This document shows, piece by piece, positions 28,667 through 36,646 of a DNA stretch of 60,419 nt (position 1 is its first letter; the number at the start of each line of letters is the position of its first letter). The translations under genes were made by a program, and so were the position numbers. Source of the stretch: an uncultured Phycisphaerales bacterium (GTDB taxonomy: Bacteria > Planctomycetota > Phycisphaerae > Sedimentisphaerales > Anaerobacaceae); NCBI GenBank assembly GCA_937927975.1, contig CALEZT010000281.1:1-60419 (forward strand), read 5' to 3'. The notes beneath the pieces are model-generated. The model was not told the DNA's origin, ran no database searches, and saw only the letters and a program-made list of their open reading frames with translations.

Positions 28667-29379
28667 GAAGCGCCATCCAATCCGACGCTCCTTCGGTCGA
28701 CGTCCGGTCGCTCACGAAAGTCTACGGACGCGGCAACACCGAGGTCGTGGCCATGCGCGAGGTCTCGTTCCAGGTCAGGCCAGGCGAAGTGGTGGCCCTG
28801 CTCGGGCCCAGCGGCGCAGGCAAATCGACGCTGCTGACCGCCGTCGGCCTGATCAACCCGCCCACCTCCGGCCGGATCGCCATCGGAGGCTGTCCCGTCA
28901 TGGACGGACCCAGGGCCCTCGTGGACATCCGCGCGTTCCGTCGAAAGCACCTGGGATTCGTGTTCCAGAAGGCGAACCTCATTCCCTTCCTCAACGCCCT
29001 GGAGAACGTGCAGGTGGCGATGGAGATCAACGATGCTCCCGCCCGCAAGGCTCGAAAACGCGCCATGGAACTGCTGGAGTACCTTGGCGTCGCCGATCGA
29101 TGGCGCAGCCTGCCTTCGATGCTCTCCGGCGGCCAGCAGCAGCGGGTCGCGGTGGCCCGCGCCCTGGCGAACGATCCCAGCCTGATCCTGGCCGACGAGC
29201 CGACCGCAGCTCTGGACAGTCATCGCGGACGCCAGGTGATGGAGCTGTTCCGCATGGTCGCGCACGAACAGAAGGCCGGCGTCATCGTCGTTACGCACGA
29301 TCAGCGAGCGCTCGACGTTTTCGACCGGATTCTCGAAATGGAAGACGGCGTCCTGCGTCCCGCGTCGCAGACGCAATGA
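28663..29379 (+). CDS. ABC exporter ATPase (DevA/MacB/LolD-like)
   Basis: A 238-residue nucleotide-binding subunit: Walker [15 protein letters not shown]-loop [11 protein letters not shown], signature [15 protein letters not shown], Walker [14 protein letters not shown] and H-loop VVTHDQR. The LSGGQQQR signature with FQxxNLIP places it in the MacB/LolD/DevA group, which powers export rather than uptake. Its start overlaps the permease stop by four bases. Together with the adaptor it would energise tripartite export of a lipid, peptide or siderophore-like molecule; the cargo is not evident. Confidence 0.9.
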   Translation: MRSAIQSDAPSVDVRSLTKVYGRGNTEVVAMREVSFQVRPGEVVALLGPSGAGKSTLLTAVGLINPPTSGRIAIGGCPVMDGPRALVDIRAFRRKHLGFVFQKANLIPFLNALENVQVAMEINDAPARKARKRAMELLEYLGVADRWRSLPSMLSGGQQQRVAVARALANDPSLILADEPTAALDSHRGRQVMELFRMVAHEQKAGVIVVTHDQRALDVFDRILEMEDGVLRPASQTQ

Positions 29380-29597
29380 AGCGGGTTCGTCACACGAGAG
29401 GTTCTCCTGCGGTCTACTGACCTCTGGGGCCAATGCCATGGCGGGGTGTCTGGGAAGGCTCAGAGCCCGGTCCAAGAAAATGGCGGTAACCGCTTTGCGC
29501 ACCGGGCGCGGTCGGGTAGAATGCCGACTCGTTCGGCGGGCGAGGTCTGCCCAGGGCCGACGCAATGGAGACGGACGGTTGAAAGGTTGATTGGATC

Positions 29598-30782
29598 ATG
29601 GCACACGACAAGTCATCGTGTCCCGGCAGGGCGAAGTATCTCTCGGGCAAACGGATTCTTCCGGCGCCGATCACGGCGGACACCACGATCGTGCAGTTGG
29701 TCGACAATATGGACGCCTACAACGGCGGCCGGCTTCGCGCGGCCTGTCATCTGCTGCGGGACCGCTACTCGCAGGAAGACGTCACGGTCGGCATGAGCCT
29801 GGCGGGGGCGCTGACGCCCGCGGGCTTGGGGCCGGCGGCGATCATTCCGCTGATGAATCACGGCCTGGTGGACTGGATCGTCGCCACCGGCGCGAACATG
29901 TACCACGATCTGCACTTCGCGCTGAACCTGCCGATGTTCCGGGGCAGCCACAACGTCAACGACGCGGACCTGCGGGACAAGGGCGTCACGCGGATCTACG
30001 ACATCCTGTTCGACTACGAAGACGTGCTCATGGAGACCGACCGGCAGTTGCGCGAGATTCTGGTCCGGCCCGAGTTCCAGAAGGAGATGGGCACGCGGGA
30101 ATTCTACCATCACCTGGGCAAGGTCCTCGACGAACGCGAGAAGAAGAACGGCATCGGGCAGGTGAGCATCCTGGCGGCGGCCTACCGCAACGGGATTCCG
30201 GTCTTCACGTCGTCGCCGGGCGATTCGACGCACGGAATGAACGTGGCGGGCCTGGAACTGCTGGCCGAGGCGGCGGGTTTGCTCGACCGCTTCAAGCTCA
30301 AGATCAATCCGAGCATCGATGTCAACGACTCGACCGCGATCATCTTGAACGCCAAGAGGTACGAGAAGGGCAAGACCGGCGTCATCCTCATCGGCGGCGG
30401 CAGCCCGAAGAACTTCATGCTCCAGACCGAGCCGCAGATTCAGGAAGTGCTGATGATCCCGGAGGTCGGTCAGGACTACGACATCAACGTGACCGACGCC
30501 CGGCCCGACACCGGCGGACTGTCCGGCGCGCCGCCGTCGGAGGCTGCGAGCTGGGGCAAGATCGATCCGACGAAGCTCGAAGAGACGGTCACCGCGTATC
30601 TGGACGTCACGGTCGCATTGCCGATCATGGCGGCCTACGCGATCCAGACGACTCGTCCGCGAAAGCACAAGAGGCTCTACGATCGCGCCCAGGAACTGCA
30701 CGAGAAGCTGATCAAGTCGTATCTCGAAAACAACCGCGAGATCGAGAAGCTCAAGGAATTCATGAAGAAGCTCAGCAAGTAG
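29598..30782 (+). CDS. Deoxyhypusine synthase-like protein (bacterial polyamine type)
   Basis: A 394-residue member of the deoxyhypusine synthase family: TPAGLGPAAIIPLMNHGLVD, TGANMYHDLHFAL and IGGGSPKNFMLQ. K271 in SPKNF corresponds to the lysine that forms the imine intermediate in true DHS. Bacteria lack eIF5A, and bacterial family members make polyamines such as homospermidine by aminobutyl transfer instead. The next gene, 88 bases on, encodes a lysine/ornithine-type decarboxylase, so a two-gene polyamine pathway is likely. Which polyamine is formed cannot be read from the sequence. Confidence 0.82.
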   Translation: MAHDKSSCPGRAKYLSGKRILPAPITADTTIVQLVDNMDAYNGGRLRAACHLLRDRYSQEDVTVGMSLAGALTPAGLGPAAIIPLMNHGLVDWIVATGANMYHDLHFALNLPMFRGSHNVNDADLRDKGVTRIYDILFDYEDVLMETDRQLREILVRPEFQKEMGTREFYHHLGKVLDEREKKNGIGQVSILAAAYRNGIPVFTSSPGDSTHGMNVAGLELLAEAAGLLDRFKLKINPSIDVNDSTAIILNAKRYEKGKTGVILIGGGSPKNFMLQTEPQIQEVLMIPEVGQDYDINVTDARPDTGGLSGAPPSEAASWGKIDPTKLEETVTAYLDVTVALPIMAAYAIQTTRPRKHKRLYDRAQELHEKLIKSYLENNREIEKLKEFMKKLSK

Positions 30783-30868
30783 AAGTCTCAAGTTTGAAGT
30801 GTGAAGTTTGAAGTGGGGGGCTTCGCATCTCCTGCTTCAAACTTCAAACTTGACACTTCACACTTTTG
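30783..30868. repeat. Inverted repeat built of AAGTTTGAAGTGTG words, copy 1
   Basis: Left arm of CAAGTTTGAAG/TGTGAAG words at 30789-30814, right arm of CTTCAAACTTCAAAC/TTGACACTTCACAC words at 30835-30863. It fills the gap between two genes and its right arm almost touches the next ATG. A second copy is at 36562-36637. Confidence 0.65.
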
Positions 30869-30870
30869 CC

Positions 30871-32019
30871 ATGGAAACGGAGAAGATGAAAGAACGAGCC
30901 CTGACATTGGCGCGAGAACACGGCACTCCCCTGCTGATCATCGACCACGACCGCATCCGGGAGAACTACCGGACGTTCAAGAAACACCTGCCGCGAGTGC
31001 AGGCGTACTACGCGGTCAAGGCCAACTCCAATCCCGAGATCGTCAAGACCCTGTTCGACGAGGGGGCCAGCTTCGACGTCGCCTCATACAACGAGTTCAT
31101 GCAGGTCTACGAGTACATCGCGCACTTCGAGGAGAAGGACAAGGACTTCTACATCTGGGACAGGATCATCTTCTCGAACACGATCAAGGACAGGGCGACG
31201 CTGGGCAAGATCCGTCGGTACAAGCCGCTGGTGACGTTCGACAACGCCGACGAGCTGGTCAAGATCAAGGAGCACTGCGACACCGCCGGCGTGGTCCTGC
31301 GGTTGAAGGTGCCCGACATCGGCTCGCAGGTGGAGATGAGCTCGAAGTTCGGGGCCGAGCCGGGCGACGCCCGCTGCCTGATCCAGGCCGCGTTCGATCT
31401 GGGCCTGGTCGTCGAGGGCCTGAGCTTCCACGTGGGCAGCCAGTGCACGACGTTCGACAACTACACCGCGGCGCTGGACATTTGCTCGCAGATCTTCCAC
31501 GACGCCCGCAAGAAGGGCTATCCGCTCAAGATCGTCGATATCGGAGGCGGGTTCCCGGTGCCGTATGACGCGCGGGTGCCGGACTTCGCCCGGCTGGGCG
31601 AGTTGATCGAATCGGAGTGCGACCGGCTGTTCCCCCAGGACGTCGAGATCATCGCCGAGCCGGGACGGTTCATGGTGGCGACCGCCGCGGTGCTGGTCTC
31701 GGAGATCGTCGGCAGGGCCCGCCGGGATGGGAAGGTCTTCTACTACATCAACGATGGCGTCTATCACACCTTCTCCGGCGTCGTCTACGATCACTGGGGC
31801 CCGAACTTCCAGGCGTTCAAGGATGGTCCGATGGAGGTCTGCGCGGTCGTGGGTCCCACGTGCGACAGTTTCGACAAGATCTCGCTCTCGGAGCATCTGC
31901 CTGCGGACCTGCAGATCGGCGACTGTCTCTACACCGAGAACATCGGCGCCTACAGCATCGCGTCCTCGACCAAGTTCAACGGCATCGAAGGCGCCAAGAT
32001 CCTGCATCTTGGCAATTGA
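30871..32019 (+). CDS. PLP-dependent (fold III) ornithine/lysine-type decarboxylase
   Basis: A 382-residue alanine-racemase-fold decarboxylase. K50 in YYAVKANSNP binds PLP. HVGSQC, DIGGGFPVP and IIAEPGRFMV are the expected phosphate and substrate loops. C331 in VGPTCDSFD is the conserved cysteine supplied across the dimer interface. It would decarboxylate ornithine or lysine to putrescine or cadaverine for the DHS-like enzyme encoded just upstream. An ATG at 30886 with GGAG close by is an alternative start. The missing linker domains exclude diaminopimelate- and arginine-type relatives of greater length. Confidence 0.87.
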   Translation: METEKMKERALTLAREHGTPLLIIDHDRIRENYRTFKKHLPRVQAYYAVKANSNPEIVKTLFDEGASFDVASYNEFMQVYEYIAHFEEKDKDFYIWDRIIFSNTIKDRATLGKIRRYKPLVTFDNADELVKIKEHCDTAGVVLRLKVPDIGSQVEMSSKFGAEPGDARCLIQAAFDLGLVVEGLSFHVGSQCTTFDNYTAALDICSQIFHDARKKGYPLKIVDIGGGFPVPYDARVPDFARLGELIESECDRLFPQDVEIIAEPGRFMVATAAVLVSEIVGRARRDGKVFYYINDGVYHTFSGVVYDHWGPNFQAFKDGPMEVCAVVGPTCDSFDKISLSEHLPADLQIGDCLYTENIGAYSIASSTKFNGIEGAKILHLGN

Positions 32020-32110
32020 TGATTGATTATTGACGATTTGTCATCGGGCGGGACGCTTCTCGTGCGATTGGACAGACGCCGGAGGGATGCGGGGCCAGGG
32101 AAGAATAGCA

Positions 32111-32307
32111 ACGATCCGCTCAAGAGCTAAGAGAGGAAGCCACAGAGGTCACAGAGCACACAGAGAAGAGGGAAGGGGGAGAAGGCGGCTTTCTGTCGGT
32201 CGCATTTTCGGGTCCTGTTTACTTCCTGTCTTCGCCTCCTCTTTCCTCGGTGACCTCTGTGTCCTCTGTGGCCCAAATCCCTTCCTTGCCTTCAAGCGGA
32301 TCGCTGA
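32111..32307. repeat. Long inverted-repeat element with CACAGAGG words
   Basis: Outer arms ATCCGCT (about 32114-32120) and AGCGGAT (about 32295-32301). Inner arms GCCACAGAGGTCACAGAG (about 32139-32156) and TGACCTCTGTGTCCTCTGTGGC-type words (about 32250-32272). It lies in a 370-bp gap between convergent genes. I recall similar 'cacagag' repeats from intergenic regions of other bacterial phyla. Confidence 0.65.
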
Positions 32308-32315
32308 AAAATAGA

Positions 32316-32344
32316 GGCGGCCCCGACAGATTGCCGGGGCCGCC
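32316..32344 (-). terminator. Rho-independent terminator of the LamG gene (possibly bidirectional)
   Basis: Perfect 10-bp stem GGCGGCCCCG/CGGGGCCGCC with a 9-base loop. On the minus strand it is followed by TCTATTTTT, on the plus strand by TTTGTGTG. It lies about 50 bases after the minus-strand LamG stop. Confidence 0.75.
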
Positions 32345-32392
32345 TTTGTGTGTGACTACATGACTTGACCGACTCGACGCGAGGTCGAGGGT

Positions 32393-34816
32393 TTACTGCT
32401 TCACGACGATGTCGTCATAGTAGACCGACGAGGCGCCGTTGCCGTACAGATCGATCGCCTGGAGCGTCTTGTGGCCGGTGTCGTCCCAGACGCCGCTGGA
32501 GATCTTGGCGCCGTTGTAGTAGTAATCGAGCAGGTTGTTGTCCAGATCGATCACGCACTTGACCTCGACCCACTTGTCGAAGACGATCGGGGTCTCGGCG
32601 CCGGTCCAGAAGTGGACGATGCCGGCGTCCAGACGGAACTCGGTCTGCACGGACCAGTCGAGGGTGGCGCCGGGGTCGTCGTACTGGTTCATCAGGATGA
32701 AGTACGTCGTGCCGGTGGTGCCGGACGGGATGTACTGCATCGCGGAGAACTCGACCTTGCCGCCGGTGATGGCGAACTCATGCACGAGGTCGGCGCTGCC
32801 GACGACCTCGACGGAGTTCTTGCCGCTGAAGGCGAACTTGTCGGAGGCGGGAGCGCCGTAGGCGGCATCACCGCCCCAGCCCTTCCAGCCAGCCTGTCCG
32901 GCCAAGCCTGAACCGGCCACGTAGGCCTCGAAGTCCTCGCTGAACACGACGGCCATCGGGGCTTCCGGCTCTTCCGGCGTCTCGGGCTCGTTCGGCTCTT
33001 CGGGGGCATTGGGCTCTTCGAACGTCGGCACCAGCGGCAGACCGATCAGCTCGACTTCCGCGATCTGCATGCTGTTGGCGGTCGTGGCGTCGCGAAGGGC
33101 CGTGAAGAGAACCTGGTAGTGCTCATAGGCGACGGTGTTCTCGAACACGATCGGCTCGGCGTTCATGGTGAAGCGCGGCCAGGCGGTGGGCATGGCGAAG
33201 TCCATGATAAAACCGCTGGCGATCAGCTCGAACGGGCCTTCGGCGCTTTCGTTGGAGCCGTACAGCTCAAAGCCGATCGGGTCCCGCTCGGGGGCGTCAT
33301 TGGCCGTGGTGAAGGTCATGCCGGTGACGATCGTGGCGCCCAGAGACGGGGTGACCACAAAGCCGGAGGCCGTTTCGTCGGGGCCGAAGTTGCCGCCGAA
33401 GTTCAGGTACTTGGTGTTGACGTTGTCGTCGATCACCAGGGGGGGCAGTTCGCCGCACGGCGAGTAATTGAGCGCCGGGTTTCCTCCGCAGGGCAGGCCG
33501 CTCGGGATGCCGATGACTTCATCGCCGGGGGTGGTGATGTCGCGAGCGGGCAGCAGGGCGAACGCATCCGAATGCAGGCGAACCTCGCCCTTGGTCAGGA
33601 GGCGATCGTAAATGGCCACGCCGATGATCGCGCCGTCGAAGTCATCGAAGAAGCTGCTACCGTCTTCGGCCTGGGCGCCGTAGCCGATGCCGACCTTGCC
33701 CGAGAGGGTGATGGCGGCTTCAACGCTGGCCTTGTAAACGCCGTTGACATAGAGGGCGGTCGTGCCGGTCGCCTCGCTGGAGACGAAGGTCAGGTGGGTG
33801 GGCACGCCGGGGGCGGTGGGCTCGTTGAAGTCAAGGTCCACGACGCCGAACAGGGTCGCGCCGTAGGTCTTGCTGTCCGGCCACTGCTCGTACTTGATGC
33901 CCGCCTGGGTGTCGCCGAAGTTCCGGCGGCCGATCAGGCACATGCTGGCCTGGGTCTCATCGGGGTTGCTCTGGACGACGAATTCGTAGGTGATCTCGCC
34001 GCCGAGGGCGCCGATGTCATAGACGCCGTCCGGGACGTCGGTGGCCAGGAACGCCGGGGCCGCAGCCTTGGCTGCGTTCTCCCAGGACGCTTTGGCGGCG
34101 CCGGGGAAACTGAGCATCAGGGCCTGGACTTCTTCGTCGGCCAGCGCCCGGCTGAAGAACGTAACATCGTCCAGCGAGCCGTTCATTCTGCGGCCGACCC
34201 ACTGTGCGTTGCCGTCGCCGCCGAGCCAGATCGGGCCGTCCCACGTGGAGACCGCGTGGGCGACGGTGTTGACGGCCTTCGCTTCGCCGTTGACGTAGAA
34301 CGTCGCCTTGTCGGGCGCGACCGTCAGGGTGCAGAACGTCCACTCGAACGCCGAGTACATCGCGCCGCCGCGATAGCTCCACGTCGCGGACGAGTCGTTC
34401 CAGTGGTAGGCCAGTTGGCCGTCGGCGAGCAGGTTGAAGCCGCTGGCCTTGCCAGGATTTCGGTGCATGATGATGGAAGCCCAGTCGGGCTGGGTGCCGT
34501 AGGGCATGAACCAGGCGGCCATCGTCGCTTCGGTCAGGGTCAGGCCCATGGCCGGGACTTCGACCAGGGTCGGGGCAATCAGGGTGACGGCGTTGCCGTA
34601 CACGCCGGGCGCCCAGACCGGTTCGCCGTTCACGAACTTTCCATCGTTGTCGTTGGCCGAGGAATCGCCTACGACGGCGCCGGCCCCCTCGTCACAGGAC
34701 CACCACCCGATCAGGGCGGGGTCGCCGAGAGGATTCCAGGCGCCGTACAGCGCGCCGCCCTGAACCAGGGCCAGCATCGCGGCCAGCACGGCAATACCAG
34801 TGCTTCGTTTCAACAT
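32393..34816 (-). CDS. Large secreted LamG/concanavalin-like surface protein
   Basis: An 807-residue exported protein (signal peptide about 1-26, GGAGG before the ATG). Two LamG-type jelly rolls lie at about 30-235 (GWWSCDEGAGAVVGDSS, SLDDVTFFSRALADEEV) and 265-425 (GAIIGVAIYDRLLTKGEV). A discoidin-like part follows at about 455-600. A Pro/Glu linker of EEPNAPEEPNEP type at about 605-628 leads to a third jelly roll at 630-807. No enzyme motif and no sorting tail is visible. Such proteins bind carbohydrate or protein at the cell surface and are numerous in planctomycetes. A terminator follows the stop. Confidence 0.83.
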   Translation of the reverse strand: MLKRSTGIAVLAAMLALVQGGALYGAWNPLGDPALIGWWSCDEGAGAVVGDSSANDNDGKFVNGEPVWAPGVYGNAVTLIAPTLVEVPAMGLTLTEATMAAWFMPYGTQPDWASIIMHRNPGKASGFNLLADGQLAYHWNDSSATWSYRGGAMYSAFEWTFCTLTVAPDKATFYVNGEAKAVNTVAHAVSTWDGPIWLGGDGNAQWVGRRMNGSLDDVTFFSRALADEEVQALMLSFPGAAKASWENAAKAAAPAFLATDVPDGVYDIGALGGEITYEFVVQSNPDETQASMCLIGRRNFGDTQAGIKYEQWPDSKTYGATLFGVVDLDFNEPTAPGVPTHLTFVSSEATGTTALYVNGVYKASVEAAITLSGKVGIGYGAQAEDGSSFFDDFDGAIIGVAIYDRLLTKGEVRLHSDAFALLPARDITTPGDEVIGIPSGLPCGGNPALNYSPCGELPPLVIDDNVNTKYLNFGGNFGPDETASGFVVTPSLGATIVTGMTFTTANDAPERDPIGFELYGSNESAEGPFELIASGFIMDFAMPTAWPRFTMNAEPIVFENTVAYEHYQVLFTALRDATTANSMQIAEVELIGLPLVPTFEEPNAPEEPNEPETPEEPEAPMAVVFSEDFEAYVAGSGLAGQAGWKGWGGDAAYGAPASDKFAFSGKNSVEVVGSADLVHEFAITGGKVEFSAMQYIPSGTTGTTYFILMNQYDDPGATLDWSVQTEFRLDAGIVHFWTGAETPIVFDKWVEVKCVIDLDNNLLDYYYNGAKISSGVWDDTGHKTLQAIDLYGNGASSVYYDDIVVKQ

Positions 34817-35298
34817 AGCAGTCCTCCTTCGTCAAAAAGATCGTACAGTAGCCTCGACCACACGTCGAAGCGATCCCCCCCAGAAATCTTGCGATGTTCT
34901 TGCGTTCCGCCTCTCTGGAAAGACTACCAGATGGGAAGATCACTCTCTTGGCTGGCCTACCTCCTTTCCGCAGACGATTGCTCCGGGTACATCGCGCAAG
35001 ACGCTCCACACCCCTGTTCGGGTTGCGGAACCCGTCACCCGAAGTCAACACCACTCCCGTCCCGTCAGGCGTTAACCGCTTCAGGCGGGTCATTCCCAAA
35101 GCCCCGACTTTGACCTACAGAATACGACTTGCACGGGGCATTTGTCAAGATCTACTTTACCTATCTTAACGGGCAACAATCAAGAAGTTTCTCGGACAGG
35201 GCCGCAGAAATCTCCCTTGTGCGACGAGAAAAGGTTGCAGGCAGGGAGGCTGGGGCTTAAGATTTTGCGTTTGGCTGGACTTTTGAAAGGAGTTATGG
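34817..35298. other. 482-bp divergent spacer
   Basis: It lies between the LamG gene (minus) and ahcY (plus), so it must hold two promoters; I could not assign boxes with confidence. It contains a perfect 6-bp hairpin CGGGTT/AACCCG (35019-35034). I looked for an S-adenosylhomocysteine riboswitch core upstream of ahcY and did not find one. Confidence 0.45.
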
Positions 35299-36558
35299 AT
35301 GAAATATGACGTGGCTGATCTGTCATTGGCCTCCGAAGGAAAGCGGAGAATCTTGTGGGCGGACAACGATATGCCCGTCCTGGCGGCGATTCGGGACCGG
35401 TTCGCCAAGCAGAAGCCGCTCAAGGGGATGAACATCTCAGCGTGTCTGCACGTTACCGCGGAAACCGCCAATCTGATGCGGGCCCTCAAGGCCGCGGGGG
35501 CCAACGTGGTCTTGTGCGCGTCGAACCCGCTGAGCACGCAGGACGACGTCGCGGCCTCGCTTTCGAGGGATTTCGGGGTCCCGACTTTCGCCATTCGCGG
35601 CGAGAACCGCGCGACCTATTACAGGCACATCAACGCGGCCATCGACCACAAGCCGGTGATCACGTTCGATGACGGGGCGGACCTGGTCAACGAGATGCAC
35701 ATCAAACGCAAGGCCGATGCCCAGCGGATCGTCGCCAGTATGGAAGAGACCACCACCGGCGTCATCCGTCTGCGGGCGATGGACAAAGAGGGTAAGCTCC
35801 TGTTCCCGGTGATCGCGGTCAACGACGCCAAGAGCAAGCACCTGTTCGACAACCGCTACGGCACCGGCCAGTCCACGGTCGACGGGATCATCCGCGCGAC
35901 CGACTACCTCATGGCGGGCAAGAACGTGGTCGTCGCGGGTTACGGCTGGTGCGGCCGGGGTTTCGCGATGCGGGCCCGCGGCATGGGCGCAATCGTCATC
36001 GTCACCGAGATCGACCCGATCAAGGCGATCGAAGCCGCGATGGACGGGTTCCAGGTCATGCCGATGTCGGAGGCCGTCAAGGTCGGTGATTTGTTCGTGA
36101 CGCTCACCGGCAACAAGCACGTGATCCGGCCCGAGCACGTTCGCAAGATGAAAGATCGGGCCGCGATCTGCAACAGCGGGCACTTCAACGTCGAAATCGA
36201 CATCCCCGGCATTGCCAAGCTCTGCCAGAAGATCAACAAGGGCGTCCGGCGGAACGTCGACGAGTACGTCGTCAACAGCAAGAAACGCGTCTACCTGCTG
36301 GCCGAGGGCCGGCTGATCAACCTGGCGGCGGCCGAAGGCCATCCCGCCAGCGTCATGGACATGAGCTTCGCGACCCAGGCCCTGCAGGCCGAGTGGGTCG
36401 TCAAGCACGCTAAACAACTCGAACCCAGGGTATACGAGGTGCCGCTGGAGATCGAGGAGCAGGTGTGCGGGCTCAAGCTCAAGGCGATGCAGATCGCGAT
36501 CGACAAGCTGACGCCGGAGCAGGTGGTCTACCTGGCCAGCAGCGGCGAGGGGACGTAA
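35299..36558 (+). CDS. ahcY: S-adenosylhomocysteinase
   Basis: A 419-residue enzyme that splits S-adenosylhomocysteine into adenosine and homocysteine, removing the product inhibitor of methyltransferases. Signatures are NPLSTQDDVAASL, FDNRYGTGQSTVDGI and the NAD-binding loop VVAGYGWCGRGFAMRARGMG. GHFNVEIDI and AAAEGHPASVMDMSF are later family blocks. The shorter length is that of the archaeal/bacterial form without the plant/animal insertion. GAAAGGAG precedes the ATG. The product would recycle SAM used, for example, by CheR in this window, but that link is only general metabolism. Confidence 0.95.
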   Translation: MKYDVADLSLASEGKRRILWADNDMPVLAAIRDRFAKQKPLKGMNISACLHVTAETANLMRALKAAGANVVLCASNPLSTQDDVAASLSRDFGVPTFAIRGENRATYYRHINAAIDHKPVITFDDGADLVNEMHIKRKADAQRIVASMEETTTGVIRLRAMDKEGKLLFPVIAVNDAKSKHLFDNRYGTGQSTVDGIIRATDYLMAGKNVVVAGYGWCGRGFAMRARGMGAIVIVTEIDPIKAIEAAMDGFQVMPMSEAVKVGDLFVTLTGNKHVIRPEHVRKMKDRAAICNSGHFNVEIDIPGIAKLCQKINKGVRRNVDEYVVNSKKRVYLLAEGRLINLAAAEGHPASVMDMSFATQALQAEWVVKHAKQLEPRVYEVPLEIEEQVCGLKLKAMQIAIDKLTPEQVVYLASSGEGT

Positions 36559-36561
36559 AGC

Positions 36562-36637
36562 AAGTGGGAAGTGGGAAGTTTGAAGTGTGAAGTGCGAGGA
36601 CTTGTTGCTTCACACTTGAAACTTCAGACTTGAGACT
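36562..36637. repeat. Inverted repeat built of AAGTTTGAAGTGTG words, copy 2
   Basis: Left arm of GTGGGAAGTTTGAAGTGTGA words, right arm of TTCACACTTGAAACTTCAGA words. It fills the gap between ahcY and the next gene in the same way as the copy at 30783-30868. Confidence 0.65.
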
Positions 36638-36646
36638 CCTTGCCTC

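Noticed and set aside
33119..35113. A 664-codon open frame opposite the LamG gene
   Set aside because: Low-complexity Gly/Ala/Arg/Val composition typical of shadow frames; the LamG protein on the other strand has a signal peptide, domains and a terminator.
35160..35298. S-adenosylhomocysteine riboswitch upstream of ahcY
   Set aside because: Expected by function, but I could not find the conserved core or pairing in the leader.
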